A stretch of 64,000 bases of DNA from Haplomitrium mnioides (taxonomy: Eukaryota; Marchantiophyta; Haplomitriopsida; Calobryales), in contig JBNGIS010004247.1 of NCBI GenBank assembly GCA_049999725.1, positions 502,674 through 566,673 of the forward strand. The letters run 5' to 3'. This document shows, piece by piece, positions 46,386 to 55,659 of the stretch. The translations under genes and the position numbers were made by a program. Every line of letters starts with the position of its first letter. Within the stretch, counting starts at the first letter, position 1. The notes beneath the pieces were generated by a model, which did not search any database, was not told where the DNA came from, and was given only the letters and a program-made list of their open reading frames with translations.

Positions 46386-48236
46386 ATACCACTCAATTGA
46401 TCCAACAAATGATCAACACATGGTAATGATAAGCATTCTTTACTATTTGATTTATTCAAACCTTGATAATTTGTAAAAAGATGGAATCCACCATCTTTTT
46501 CTTTGGTACAAAGAATATTGGTGCTTCTCAAGGCAAAGTACTATGCTGAATGAAATCCTTCTCGAGAAGATTCATCAAGATCTTGTGAAGCTCTTCTAGC
46601 TCTTGTGGTGATAACTAGTTTATAGGCTGATTATAAGGAGTACTTTCTAACATCAACTCAACTCCAAAGAGCATTCCTTGATTACCTAGTAATCTTTTCA
46701 ACAAATCATCTCGAAACATATGTACAAACTCCTTCAAAATATCATCAATCATTGAGGTTGGTATAGATTTTCTTCTCTCGCTATTCAAGTCCACAATAAG
46801 CTTGATCCCCTCAGCAAAGAAAAGCAAACTTTACCATGGAAATATTGGACTGAATTGATTTGAATCTCTTCACCTACAATGTGAGACACTCCAAAAGAAA
46901 GTCCTTTCCTTGTAAAGTAATTTGAATTTGTTGTTTTTCTTGATGAACTTGAGCGAATCTATCTTCAAGCCAAAGCAAGTCTAAAATAATGTCATATTGT
47001 ACTAGTGCAACAATAAAATCCATAGATTCCTCGTACTCTTTGCTAGTCCTTAGAAGAAATGGCTTGTGCAAGTGGAACACCTCATGTTTTATGCAATTAG
47101 CCATAATGACAAACTTCTTTTTTGATAGACAAAGTTATAGCTTTTATTTTCTTTGTAAAATATAATGACATGAAATTTTTAGAGCTTTCACAATCTACCA
47201 ACATTCTATAAGAGGGTTTGTCAACCATATCATTTAAATAAAACAATATACTTTGAGTTCTTGACAAGATTTTAATTCTATTGGAACTAATCAAGCTCTT
47301 AATAGCCTCTTGATTGTTTCTGCTAAGGTCTATCGTTTTTCTAGCTTTTACCTTCAACAATTACTACTTGAACAATAGGGCATGGTCAAACTTGATGACA
47401 TTGGCAATTTGCAATCATATGACCAAATTGTAAACAATGAAAACATGCTCTATTTTGGTGTAGGCACTCACGCTCTACATCAGTGAGTGCCACATCAATC
47501 TTCATAAGTACAACCTTATTTGGTGGTACACAAACATTTGGTCAAGCTTGTTGTGAATGTAACCTAGTTTAGTAGTTGCTAGCAGTGAGTTGTATCATTT
47601 ACACATGAGCACTGCTTCTTCTAGTTGAGAGGGTTCTCTCATTGTCACTTCCATTCTAGTACAAGGCTTCAATCCTCAAACAAAGTGATCTAAAGCTTCT
47701 CCCTTGCCCAAAATAGGAATTTGAATAGTGATATTATAAAATTATATGATTTAGCTCTTTATTGTACTCAATTGCTTCGATTCTGCTAATCAATCTCTTG
47801 CCAACCTTGGAGCATTCAAAACTCTAAATCTTAATTCACCGTTTTTTGAACTCTCACCAAGAAGCAATTTGAGCAATAAATCCATGTTGAGCTTACTCTT
47901 TTTGATATCTCTACTAGGTTTTTGCAACTCGTTCTAATTGACTTGCACCAAATAGAATTCTTTGACCATCTTATCTGATTTTCGTAGCCTCAAATTATTC
48001 CTTTTAATCAAACAAGAAATTCTCAAATGCATAAGAAACGATCTTTCTATCATATGCTTTTGGTTTGGAAAACCAGACATGACTTTCTTCTTCTAAAAAA
48101 TATGCCTTTTTTTTCAATTGCACTTGAACTTCTAAAAGATAAGAAAGATGTTCAATTTGGTGTTGCATTGCTTGAGTTTTGCTTCTTGAATCTCCATGTA
48201 GCTCTCCACCAAAAGGAACCATATTTTTAATACCAA
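46386..48236 (-). pseudogene. M1 gag, protease and RT N-terminus (second part of split copy)
   Basis: Read from 48,236 down: gag start with coiled coil (MQHQIEHLSYLLEVQVQ), gag core, and an intact zinc knuckle CFHCLQFGHMIANC (about 47,448-47,404). Protease follows with MLVDCESSKNFMS (about 47,220; the first Asp is kept but DSG is DCE) and IILDLLWLED. RT begins PTSMIDDILKEFVHMF and ends after YQGLNKSN and LLDQLSG at about 46,386, where P1 LTR sequence starts. The RT middle, which should join the piece at 36,746-38,767, is missing. Stops and shifts throughout. Confidence 0.85.
48224..48235 (-). other. M1 primer binding site
   Basis: On the minus strand TTGGTATTAAAA follows the LTR end TTTTACA by one base. 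Only the first half of the tRNA-Met-type site is conserved. Confidence 0.55.
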
Positions 48237-48439
48237 TGTAAAAGAAATCAAATACCAACTTCCAAACGAGTAACAACTTCAAGATAACTCTAATAGAGTT
48301 ATGCAACTCAAGACCAATAAGCAAGCAAAATTATAGAGTGCAAGCCAAAGCCACGGAACCAAAGAGGTAATCCAAATTGAAATGAACTCCAGAATGAGAA
48401 CTGGGGTTGTGAAGCCCCTCTATTTATACAAAAGAAAAA
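48237..48439 (-). repeat. M1 5' LTR fragment
   Basis: Homologous to the downstream half of the family LTR (for example TTGGCTT and CTCTATTAGAGTTATC on the minus strand). It is cut at 48,439 by the LTR of P2, so P2 inserted into this LTR. Confidence 0.85.
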
Positions 48440-48842
48440 TGTAATAGTACAAGCATGATGTTGTGTTTTTCATAAGAAAATAGAGAGGAGTGAAGGAAGT
48501 GGTAGAGGGTTATTTTTTAGGTTGAATTGATAAAATATTACTTGCATTCAAAGTTACTTTGAGAGCTTTTGGAGTTGAAATTAGAAGTGACTTCTAAGTG
48601 ATCAGTTCAAGGGTTGAAATTGGAAGTGACTTGTAAGTGAAAAAAGAAGGATGACATCTTCTTCTCTTGTATGAATAGAAGGGTTTCATAGCCCCAATCC
48701 TCATTCTAGAGTTCCACTCAATTCATTTAGGTTGTTATGATGCTTAGATTTTTCTTACCTTATTGTCACTTTCTTGAAGAACTCTATTAAAGTTCACAAT
48801 AAGTTGTTACTCATTTGAATTTGGTTCTTGAGTTTTCTTACA
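48440..48842 (+). repeat. P2 5' LTR (403 bp)
   Basis: TGTAATAGTACAAGCATGATG to TTTTCTTACA. A primer site (TGGTATTACAAG) follows at 48,844. A 24-base T run lies just downstream at 48,861-48,884. Confidence 0.9.
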
Positions 48843-48889
48843 TTGGTATTACAAGTAGAGTTTTTTTTTTTTTTTTTTTTTTTTGGTTG

Positions 48890-50394
48890 TGGTGAGTTAT
48901 ACAGAGAATCAAGAGGTAGTGGGTCAAGCAATTCAACATTGGCTTAAACATCTTTCATGCATTTTATAGGTGGGAATAAAAGAAATAACAATATTTTGAG
49001 AAGAAGAGAGTTATAAAAAATTTCCAATGCTACAAGCATATGATGAGAAGATGGTTTGTGGTGCAATTGAGAACTTTATTATCAATTGTGAGCAATATTT
49101 TGAAGCTACAAATATTAGAAAAGATGGTTGACAAATTCTCTCTACGATAAGTCAACTAGAAAGAGTTGCAAAAACTTGGTGCATATATCAAATAGAACAA
49201 GCACAACATTGATTTGTTGCTTATATTGTTTCTAGGTGTGAGTTCAAGGAAGTAGTGATTTCAAGAGGCTTCAAAAGGAGCAAAGAGATTGATTGGTCGA
49301 ATTAAAGCAACCTGGTATTTTCATTATATAATTATGCAAATTCTTGATATAAGAGGAAAAAAACACTAGACTTCTTTGTTGAGAGATTGAAACCTTGCAC
49401 GAGAATAGAAGCTACAATGAGAGAGCCTACTCATTTAAAAGAAGAAATGTGTATAGTAGAGCAACATGATTCATTACTTACTACTATAGAACCTAGGTCG
49501 CGTCCTTAGTTAATCAAACAACGTACTCAAAATTCGCAAGCTCTAATGGAATTAAAATCTCAACAAGAATTCAATGTACTTTATTCTATCTTAATAGTAT
49601 GATTGAGTAGCACTCTTGTAGAATGTTGGTGGATAGTAGAAGTTCTGGAACTTTTATGTCACTATGTATTGCCAAGATAATCAAAGATAAATTTAGGCCT
49701 ATTAAAAGGAGTGTTGTAACTATGGCCAATGGCCAAAAGAATGATGTGTTTCACTTTCAAAAGCCATTTCTTCTAAAGATTGGAAAAGAGTGTGAGGAAT
49801 CTATGTAATTTGTTATTGCACTCGTATAATATAACATTATCTTAAAGTTACCTTGGCTTGAAGATCGATCTACTCAATTTGATTGGGCAAAATAACAGAT
49901 GCATGTTAACTTTCAAGGAAAGAAATTTTCTTTAAAGTGTTCAACCATTGGTGAAGAAGTCTAAATCTATTTAGCATGTTAGTTCAATGGAGTAAGGGTT
50001 GCTTATCTTTGTTGTTTGGATCACGCCCATTATGGACTTGAGCAAGAAGGGAGGACAAAGTGTGCCTACCTCAATGATAGATGATATTTTGAAGGGGTTT
50101 GGAGATGTGTTTCTAGAGGATTTGCCAAAGGGGCTACAAAATGATCAAGAAATATCTTTTTCGATTGAGTTGATTCCAAGAAGTACTCCTTATAATCGAC
50201 CTATATATCGGTTATCAACACAAGAATTAGAAGAGCTTCACAAGACTTTGATGGATCTTCTTGAGAAGAATTTCATTCAACATAGTACCTCATCTTGGAG
50301 AGCTCGGGTATTCTTTGTACCAAAGAAAGATGTTGGATTTTGTCTTTATTCAGATTATCAAAGCTTTAACAATCAAACACTACAGAATTCTTAT
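48890..50394 (+). pseudogene. P2 gag, protease and RT N-terminus, cut by P3
   Basis: Gag is strongly decayed and, unlike P1 and M1, has no zinc knuckle: the sequence passes from the gag C-terminus (about 49,500) directly to the pre-protease segment (ALMELKSQQEF). Protease at 49,623-49,808 with MLVDSRSSGTFMS (DSR for DSG). RT begins at about 50,050: SMIDDILKGFGDVFLEDLP, NRPIYRLSTQELEELHK, NFIQHSTSSWRARVFFVPKK. It stops at 50,394 after NNQTLQN, where the P3 LTR starts. The remaining RT, RNase H and integrase of P2 are not found in the window. Confidence 0.83.
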
Positions 50395-50869
50395 TGTAAT
50401 AGTACAAGCATTATGTTGTGTTATTTACAAGAAAAAAAAAGAGGAGTGAAGGAAGTGGTAGAAGGTCACTTTTAGGGTTGATTTGAGATAAGATTACTTG
50501 CTTTCTAAGTTACTTCTAGTGTTTTTAGGGTTGAAATTAGAAGTGACTTCTAAGTGAGCAATTTTAGGGTTAAAATTGGAAGTGATTTGTAAAAGAAGAA
50601 AGACAGATGACACCTCTTTCTATTGTATAAATAGAAGGCCTTTATAGCCCCACTTCTCATTCTTGAGTTTCTCTTGAATCATTAAGGTTCTTTGGTTGCT
50701 TGGCTTTTGCTTGCACTATTGGTCTTAGTTTGGACCTTGAGTTGCATAACTCTATTAAAGTTATCTTGTTGTGACTTTGCTTTCCTTATTGGTATTTCAT
50801 TGAAGAACTCTATTAGAGTTTAATATGAGTTTCTATTCATTTGGATTTGGTTATTGAGATTCTTTTACA
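50395..50869 (+). repeat. P3 5' LTR (475 bp)
   Basis: TGTAATAGTACAAGCATTATG to TTCTTTTACA, with a TATAAATA box at 50,626-50,633. It contains an extra repeated segment (two GAA(C)TCTATTA(A/G)AGTT blocks), which explains its greater length. Confidence 0.9.
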
Positions 50870-50899
50870 TTAGTATCTGAGCTACGACTTGTTTTTAGT

Positions 50900-52618
50900 G
50901 GTAAGTTATATGGAGAATCAAGAGGAGATAGTTCAAGAAATGGAACAACGGCTTGAACATCTTTCTTGCCTTTTGGAAGAAAGAATGAAAGAAAGAGCAA
51001 CTTTTCAATAAGAAGAGAGTTATGAGCGAATTCCAATGCCAAAAGCATTTGATATGAGGATGGTTTGTGGTGCATATGAGAACTTCATATTTGATTGCGA
51101 GGAATAATTTGAAGCTACAAACATTAGAGAAGATGGTCGACAAATTCTATTTACGAGAAGTCAATCGGAAGGAGTCGCAAAAACTTGGTGGAGATATCAA
51201 ATAGAACAAGCATAATGTGGATAATTAGCAAGAGATTGATTAGCCAAATTGAAGCAACTTTGTATAGGGACAAGCTATATTACACATTATTAAGATACAA
51301 TTATGCAAATTTTTGATATAAGAGAAGAAGAAGCACTAGACTGCTTTGTTCGGGGATTGAAGCCTCATACGAGAATGGAAGTTACAATGAGAGAGCCTAC
51401 TTAATTAGAAGAAGCAATGCGTATAGTAAAGCGGAAAAACTCACTACTTATTGCTACAAAAGCTAGGTTGAGTCCTCAACTATTTGAACAACGTACTCAA
51501 AACTTTGCAAGCCTTAATGCAATTAAAATTCTGACAAGAATTTGAGATACCTTGTTCCATCTTGTTGGTATGATTGAGGAGCACTCATGTAGAATGTTGG
51601 TGGATAGTGGGAGTTGTGAAAATTTTATGTCACTACATTTTGCTAAGATAATCAAAGAAAAATTTAGGTCTATCAATGGTAGTGTTGTGACTATTGACAA
51701 TGACCAAAAGCATGATGTGTTTTGCTCTCAAAAGCCATACCTTCTAAGGACTGAAAAAGAGTATGTGGAATCTATGTAGCTTGTTATTGCACCTACGCAA
51801 TATGACATCATTTTAGGGTTTCCTTAGCTTGAAGATCGATCCACTCAATTTGATTGGTCAAAATGACAGATTCAAGTTACATTATAACGTAAGAAATTTA
51901 TTTTGGAGTGTTCGTCACGGTTGGTGAAGAAGTCTAAATCAGTTAAGCATGTTAACTCAACACACCACCAATTGCTTATCTTTGTTGTTTGGATCAAACC
52001 TATCATAGACTTGAATAAGGAGGGAGGAAAAAACATCCTGACCACAATGATGGATGATATTTTGAAGGAGTTTTTGGATGTGTTTCCGTAAGATTTGCCA
52101 AAAGAGTTACCAGATGATAGAGTAATACCTTTTCAGATTGAGTTGATATTACATATTACTCCATATAATCGATATTTTTATCCGTTATCACCACAAGAAT
52201 TAGAGGAGCTTCGAATGCCTTTAACGGATCTTCTTGAGAAGAATTTCATTCAACATAGTACTTCGTCTTTGGGAGCTTTGGTATTCTTTTGCACCAAAGA
52301 AAGATGGTGGATTTCGTCTTTGTATCGATTATCAAGGCTTGAACAATCAAACAATAAAGAATGTCTATCTTCTACTTTGTATTGATGATTTGTTGGATCA
52401 ATTGAGTAGAGCACAACTCTTTTATAAGTTGGATCTTCAAAATGGCTATGGGCAAATTTGTATCAAGCTAAGTGATGTGCTAAAGACAACTTTTCATATA
52501 AGTTATAGGCATTTTGAGTGGAAATTTCTTACATTTGGTCTTAGTAATGCTTCGAAAATATTCATGGATCAAATGCATCGAGTTTTTGATGGTTTATTAG
52601 TTAAGTGAGTGTTGGTGT
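50900..52618 (+). pseudogene. P3 gag, protease and RT, cut by satellite A
   Basis: Gag starts near MENQEEIVQEMEQRLEHL (50,911). As in P2, the zinc knuckle segment is missing. Protease at 51,552-51,840 keeps the active-site string MLVDSGSCENFMS, the only DSG left in this family here. RT: MDDILKEFLDVF, TPYNRYFYPLSPQELEELR, one frameshift near 52,290, then CIDYQGLNNQTIKNVYLL, FYKLDLQNGYGQI, FEWKFLTFGLSNASKIFMDQ. It ends in VLVFLDDF at 52,618, exactly at the catalytic motif, where satellite A sequence takes over. Confidence 0.85.
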
Positions 52619-52850
52619 TTTTGGACGATTTTGACTATTATTTATATGACCACGAAAGATCTATAGGAACGTAGAAAAAGCTACAAGTAAGTATGCATAA
52701 GAGTTTTTTTGTTTTTTTTATTTACAATCATATATATAAGTTGGCTAGATCCACATGAATAATAACTACAACATAAAGTGCACCATTTTTTATTTTGACT
52801 AACACTCGATGAGCACCAATGGAATAATAGTTGCAAGTTTAGCTAAGTTG
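52619..52850 (+). repeat. satellite A relic (2-3 monomers)
   Basis: GATTTTGACTATTATTTATA, AAAGATCTATAGGAACGTAG, GCTACAAGTAAGTATGCATA, then GGCTAGATCCACATGAATAA and AATAATAGTTGCAAGTTTAG match satellite A monomers at 27.3-36.3 kb, with an AT-rich insertion between them. This is the far side of the transposon cluster. Confidence 0.75.
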
Positions 52851-52919
52851 ATATCAACAAGTGTTTTGCAATGCATTAAATTGTGAGAACTTCATGTACA
52901 ATCGAGAGCTCAACTACAG

Positions 52920-53012
52920 AGTTAGGCTTGGAAAGAGAGTAGGTTTGGAAAGAGAGTTAGCTTGGAAAACAAGTAGGCTTGGAAAAAGAGTTAGGGTTGG
53001 AAAGGTGCTTGG
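52920..53012 (+). repeat. 17-bp minisatellite, 5-6 copies
   Basis: The unit is close to GTTAGGCTTGGAAAGAGA, repeated with small changes and 17-bp spacing. No function inferred. Confidence 0.8.
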
Positions 53013-53530
53013 GTAGTTTATTGTATTGTTGTGAATATTGCTATGAAGAAATACTAAAGACAATGTTATTTTAAGTTTCTCTAGTGAATGGAAATAGTGT
53101 TAGAGTATGTTAGGCTAATAAGCCCATTCAATCCCTCTACTTGTTCTTACTCAAAAGTGAACATAATATATACAAAATTTTAATTGTCAATAAGAGTGAT
53201 TGTAAAAATGAACCCGACAGTGCATTCAAATAATTTACTAGGTCTCAAATTGGTTGTTCATCTACTGTTGTTCATCTACTATGGTTAGTTTAACCATTGT
53301 CTATGACGTGCTTTGAGTTGTGGTTATGGCTAGTCTAACCATGGTCAATGGCTTTTCTTGAATATGTCAACGGTAGGGATATTGAAACAAAATGTGACAC
53401 AAATAACGCGGACAGTGACAATGTGCAGGCGTGCCTCACAGCCGTCTCAATCCATCCATAATTCTTATGTCATCAACTGCTTCTTAGACAAATTTGTCCG
53501 AGTCTGTGTCCTCAATTCCTGCACAAAGCT

Positions 53531-53537
53531 TATATAT
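53531..53537 (+). promoter_or_regulatory. possible TATA box
   Basis: TATATAT lies 35-41 bp before the ATG at 53,572. A real promoter would leave a very short leader, or this may be chance. Confidence 0.25.
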
Positions 53538-53571
53538 CTTCAGACATCCGCAGTTTTCATCATCATTCATC

Positions 53572-54069
53572 ATGCTCTCTTCCATCAGATTCTTTGCCTT
53601 CGCAGTAGGCTGGACATCGATCCTGCTTTCAGTCTTCTCACAGAATCAACCATTTTTCATCACCTCAACGGTCACTTGCTCATGGTTCCGTTTCAAGGCC
53701 GATTCAACACAGAGCAATGAAAGAGATCTTGTCGTCGCCGGCTCATTGAATTTCGAAGCACAAGATAACAGTTACAGCTTCCGGTTACCCTTTTTATATG
53801 ACAACATTCATCGATTTAACGAAGCATTCCAGGACAGCAATGGAGGTTTAAAGAGCTACGACTCGCCTAACATTTGCTTCTCAATCGACTCACGAAAATG
53901 CCACAAGATCATCTACAAAAATCAGTGTTCCTTTAAGTGTCCTGAGCAAATATCGTCTACAGCGACAAAACTCACCGATACGCTGGACACAGTGACCGAG
54001 ACCTCGACAAGCAAGCACGAATTGCACCCTTGCAATTACCTCGACACCAAAGAGTTTAAAATGTGTTGA
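53572..54069 (+). CDS. hypothetical secreted cysteine-containing protein, possibly partial
   Basis: I do not recognise this protein. The frame is open from 53,494, but the ATG at 53,572 is preferred because it starts with a typical signal peptide (SSIRFFAFAVGWTSILLSVF). The mature part (about 140 residues) has scattered cysteines: TVTCSWF, PNICFSI, RKCHK, QCSFKCPEQ, HPCNYL. It has no membrane segment after the signal. Base composition and codon use are more balanced than in the AT-rich transposons around it. The frame ends at a TGA after KEFKMC. In the next frame the sequence continues as VLIVPDVVKIGTLEQSH, so one base may be lost or gained here. No transposon motif is present. It may be a host gene, a gene fragment or a recent pseudogene. 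Confidence 0.45.
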   Translation: MLSSIRFFAFAVGWTSILLSVFSQNQPFFITSTVTCSWFRFKADSTQSNERDLVVAGSLNFEAQDNSYSFRLPFLYDNIHRFNEAFQDSNGGLKSYDSPNICFSIDSRKCHKIIYKNQCSFKCPEQISSTATKLTDTLDTVTETSTSKHELHPCNYLDTKEFKMC

Positions 54070-54786
54070 TCGTACCCGATGTCGTCAAGATAGGTACTTT
54101 AGAACAAAGTCACAGTCGAGATGAGATGTACGAGGACTAGATCGAAGATTACTCCAACTTCTGCTTTCAATACAGTAATAGATTATCGTTCGACCAAAGA
54201 AATGCTGCCATGGAGGTTGTCTGTATGGAGTTTCAGCAATGTTCTTAAAATTGTGCACGGGAAAGGTGAACTTTAAGAATGTAGAAGAGATTCTGCAACG
54301 CAGAACATAGCTTTGCATCTAGAGAAAAATATGCGCTGCTGTACTTAACGCAAATACTCTTCTGTTGAACTAAAAGCGCATGAATACGAGAATGCAGTTG
54401 AATATTCCACTAGCAGTGCATAGACAGTCAGAGAAACGTTTCTGCTTGGCACGCTTGCAACTACTTGAAATATGTTGTGGCGTATTGTTCATCAGCCGGG
54501 CATCGTCGAAGTTACCATGTTGACTAGCGACTCCGGTCCCAAAACACATCCGGTTAGAAGAAATGTGGTGATGAAAATGCGAAGACGTACAACATTCTCC
54601 CGCATGGATTCCAATATCTTTGATCTACTTACACTCTCACCTGATCGACACATTTGCCACAACGAACATGACATTCTCTTTGGAATGTGTGCACTCAATG
54701 GGTGTTTCAGTATTCCATTCTTTGCATACCCGTTCCATCTAACAAACACATCTCAAAACCGATCAGAAACCAGTACGTATTCTTAA
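54070..54786 (+). pseudogene. downstream continuation of the hypothetical secreted protein
   Basis: Protein-like text continues in changing frames: VPDVVKIGTLEQSHSRDEMY, a stop, YSNFCFQYSNRLSFDQRN, VVCMEFQQCS, a stop, then near 54,445 HACNYLKYVVAYC, and an open stretch at 54,472-54,786 with DRHICHNEHDILFGMCALNG. NFCF and CNYL echo NICF and CNYL of the upstream frame, suggesting repeated domains. At least two stops and two shifts lie in between. Introns could explain some of them, but I cannot see convincing splice sites. Confidence 0.35.
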
Positions 54787-55659
54787 ATGTTATAAATTGA
54801 AGGAGATAGCAAACTACTGCATTGAGCAGAATTGGCACATGCAGCTATTGGGAAACGAAGGTCTGTCTGCCTTTTGAAGGATTGTACCTTCAGAAAGATT
54901 TTGCTGAGGAAAGGGTTGCCACAGAAGTGTCTGCGGGGCAGAAGCCACCAAAGATTTTGGCCTTCAGCGGTGCAGGCAAGCAAACAACTCCGGTGCTTTC
55001 TTTGGCGCAAGATGAGCGAAAAGGTGGGCCATGAGACTCGAGAGTGTCTGGCCCGGACCGCAGCGGGCCCCTGGCTACAAAAGTTTAACAAGGGCCTGAG
55101 GTGGCCCTCGGCCGGCCCAGAACGCAGCGGACATGTCGTTATTCGGGTGGATCGCTGGCTGAAATGGAGGTGTCAACTTTTCAAAAGCCTGAAGATTTGC
55201 TTTATGATTTTACCAACCTTCGAAGAGCCACCGTGGCCCAGTGGCTATTGAAGGTTACAATCCTCGAACGAACTTATTATACTTTGTCACACTGTCCTCG
55301 ATAGACCAGGGATCTCATGCACATCTCTCAGACCAATCTTCAAAATAGCAAAATGGAATTGTCTGGCACATGCACACAGCCAATGGACTCATGTAACATT
55401 GAAACCTGACCACCATCTCATCTATTCTTGCATATGAAGCATTTTGGGTGGCACAAAAAAGCGCCAGAATTGTAGACAAAAAGGCAAGCTGATAAGTTTG
55501 GAGAGCAAACTAGTGCACATAAAAAAACCAGCATGGATTGGTTTACAGAACTCACAAAAACACACCAAGTTGAAGGATGTGAACACTTCATTCTTCATCG
55601 GAAGGAGCCAACATAAGAATCCAAGCATGTAGAGTCTCCATAGACACAGCGAGTTTGCA
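54787..55659. other. region without a recognisable gene
   Basis: Includes a GC-rich island (about 54,990-55,150). Open frames on both strands show no known domain. A tRNA-like A-box string (TGGCCCAGTGG) occurs at 55,233-55,243, without a properly spaced B box. Confidence 0.4.

Noticed and set aside
48861-48884. T24 run as a terminator or retroposon tail
   Set aside because: It lies just after the P2 primer site inside the element leader; the most likely cause is slippage growth of a short T run.
55230-55275. tRNA-like A box (TGGCCCAGTGG) with a possible B box, suggesting a SINE
   Set aside because: The A-to-B spacing is only about 19 bp, the B box is poor, and no tail or target-site duplication was found.
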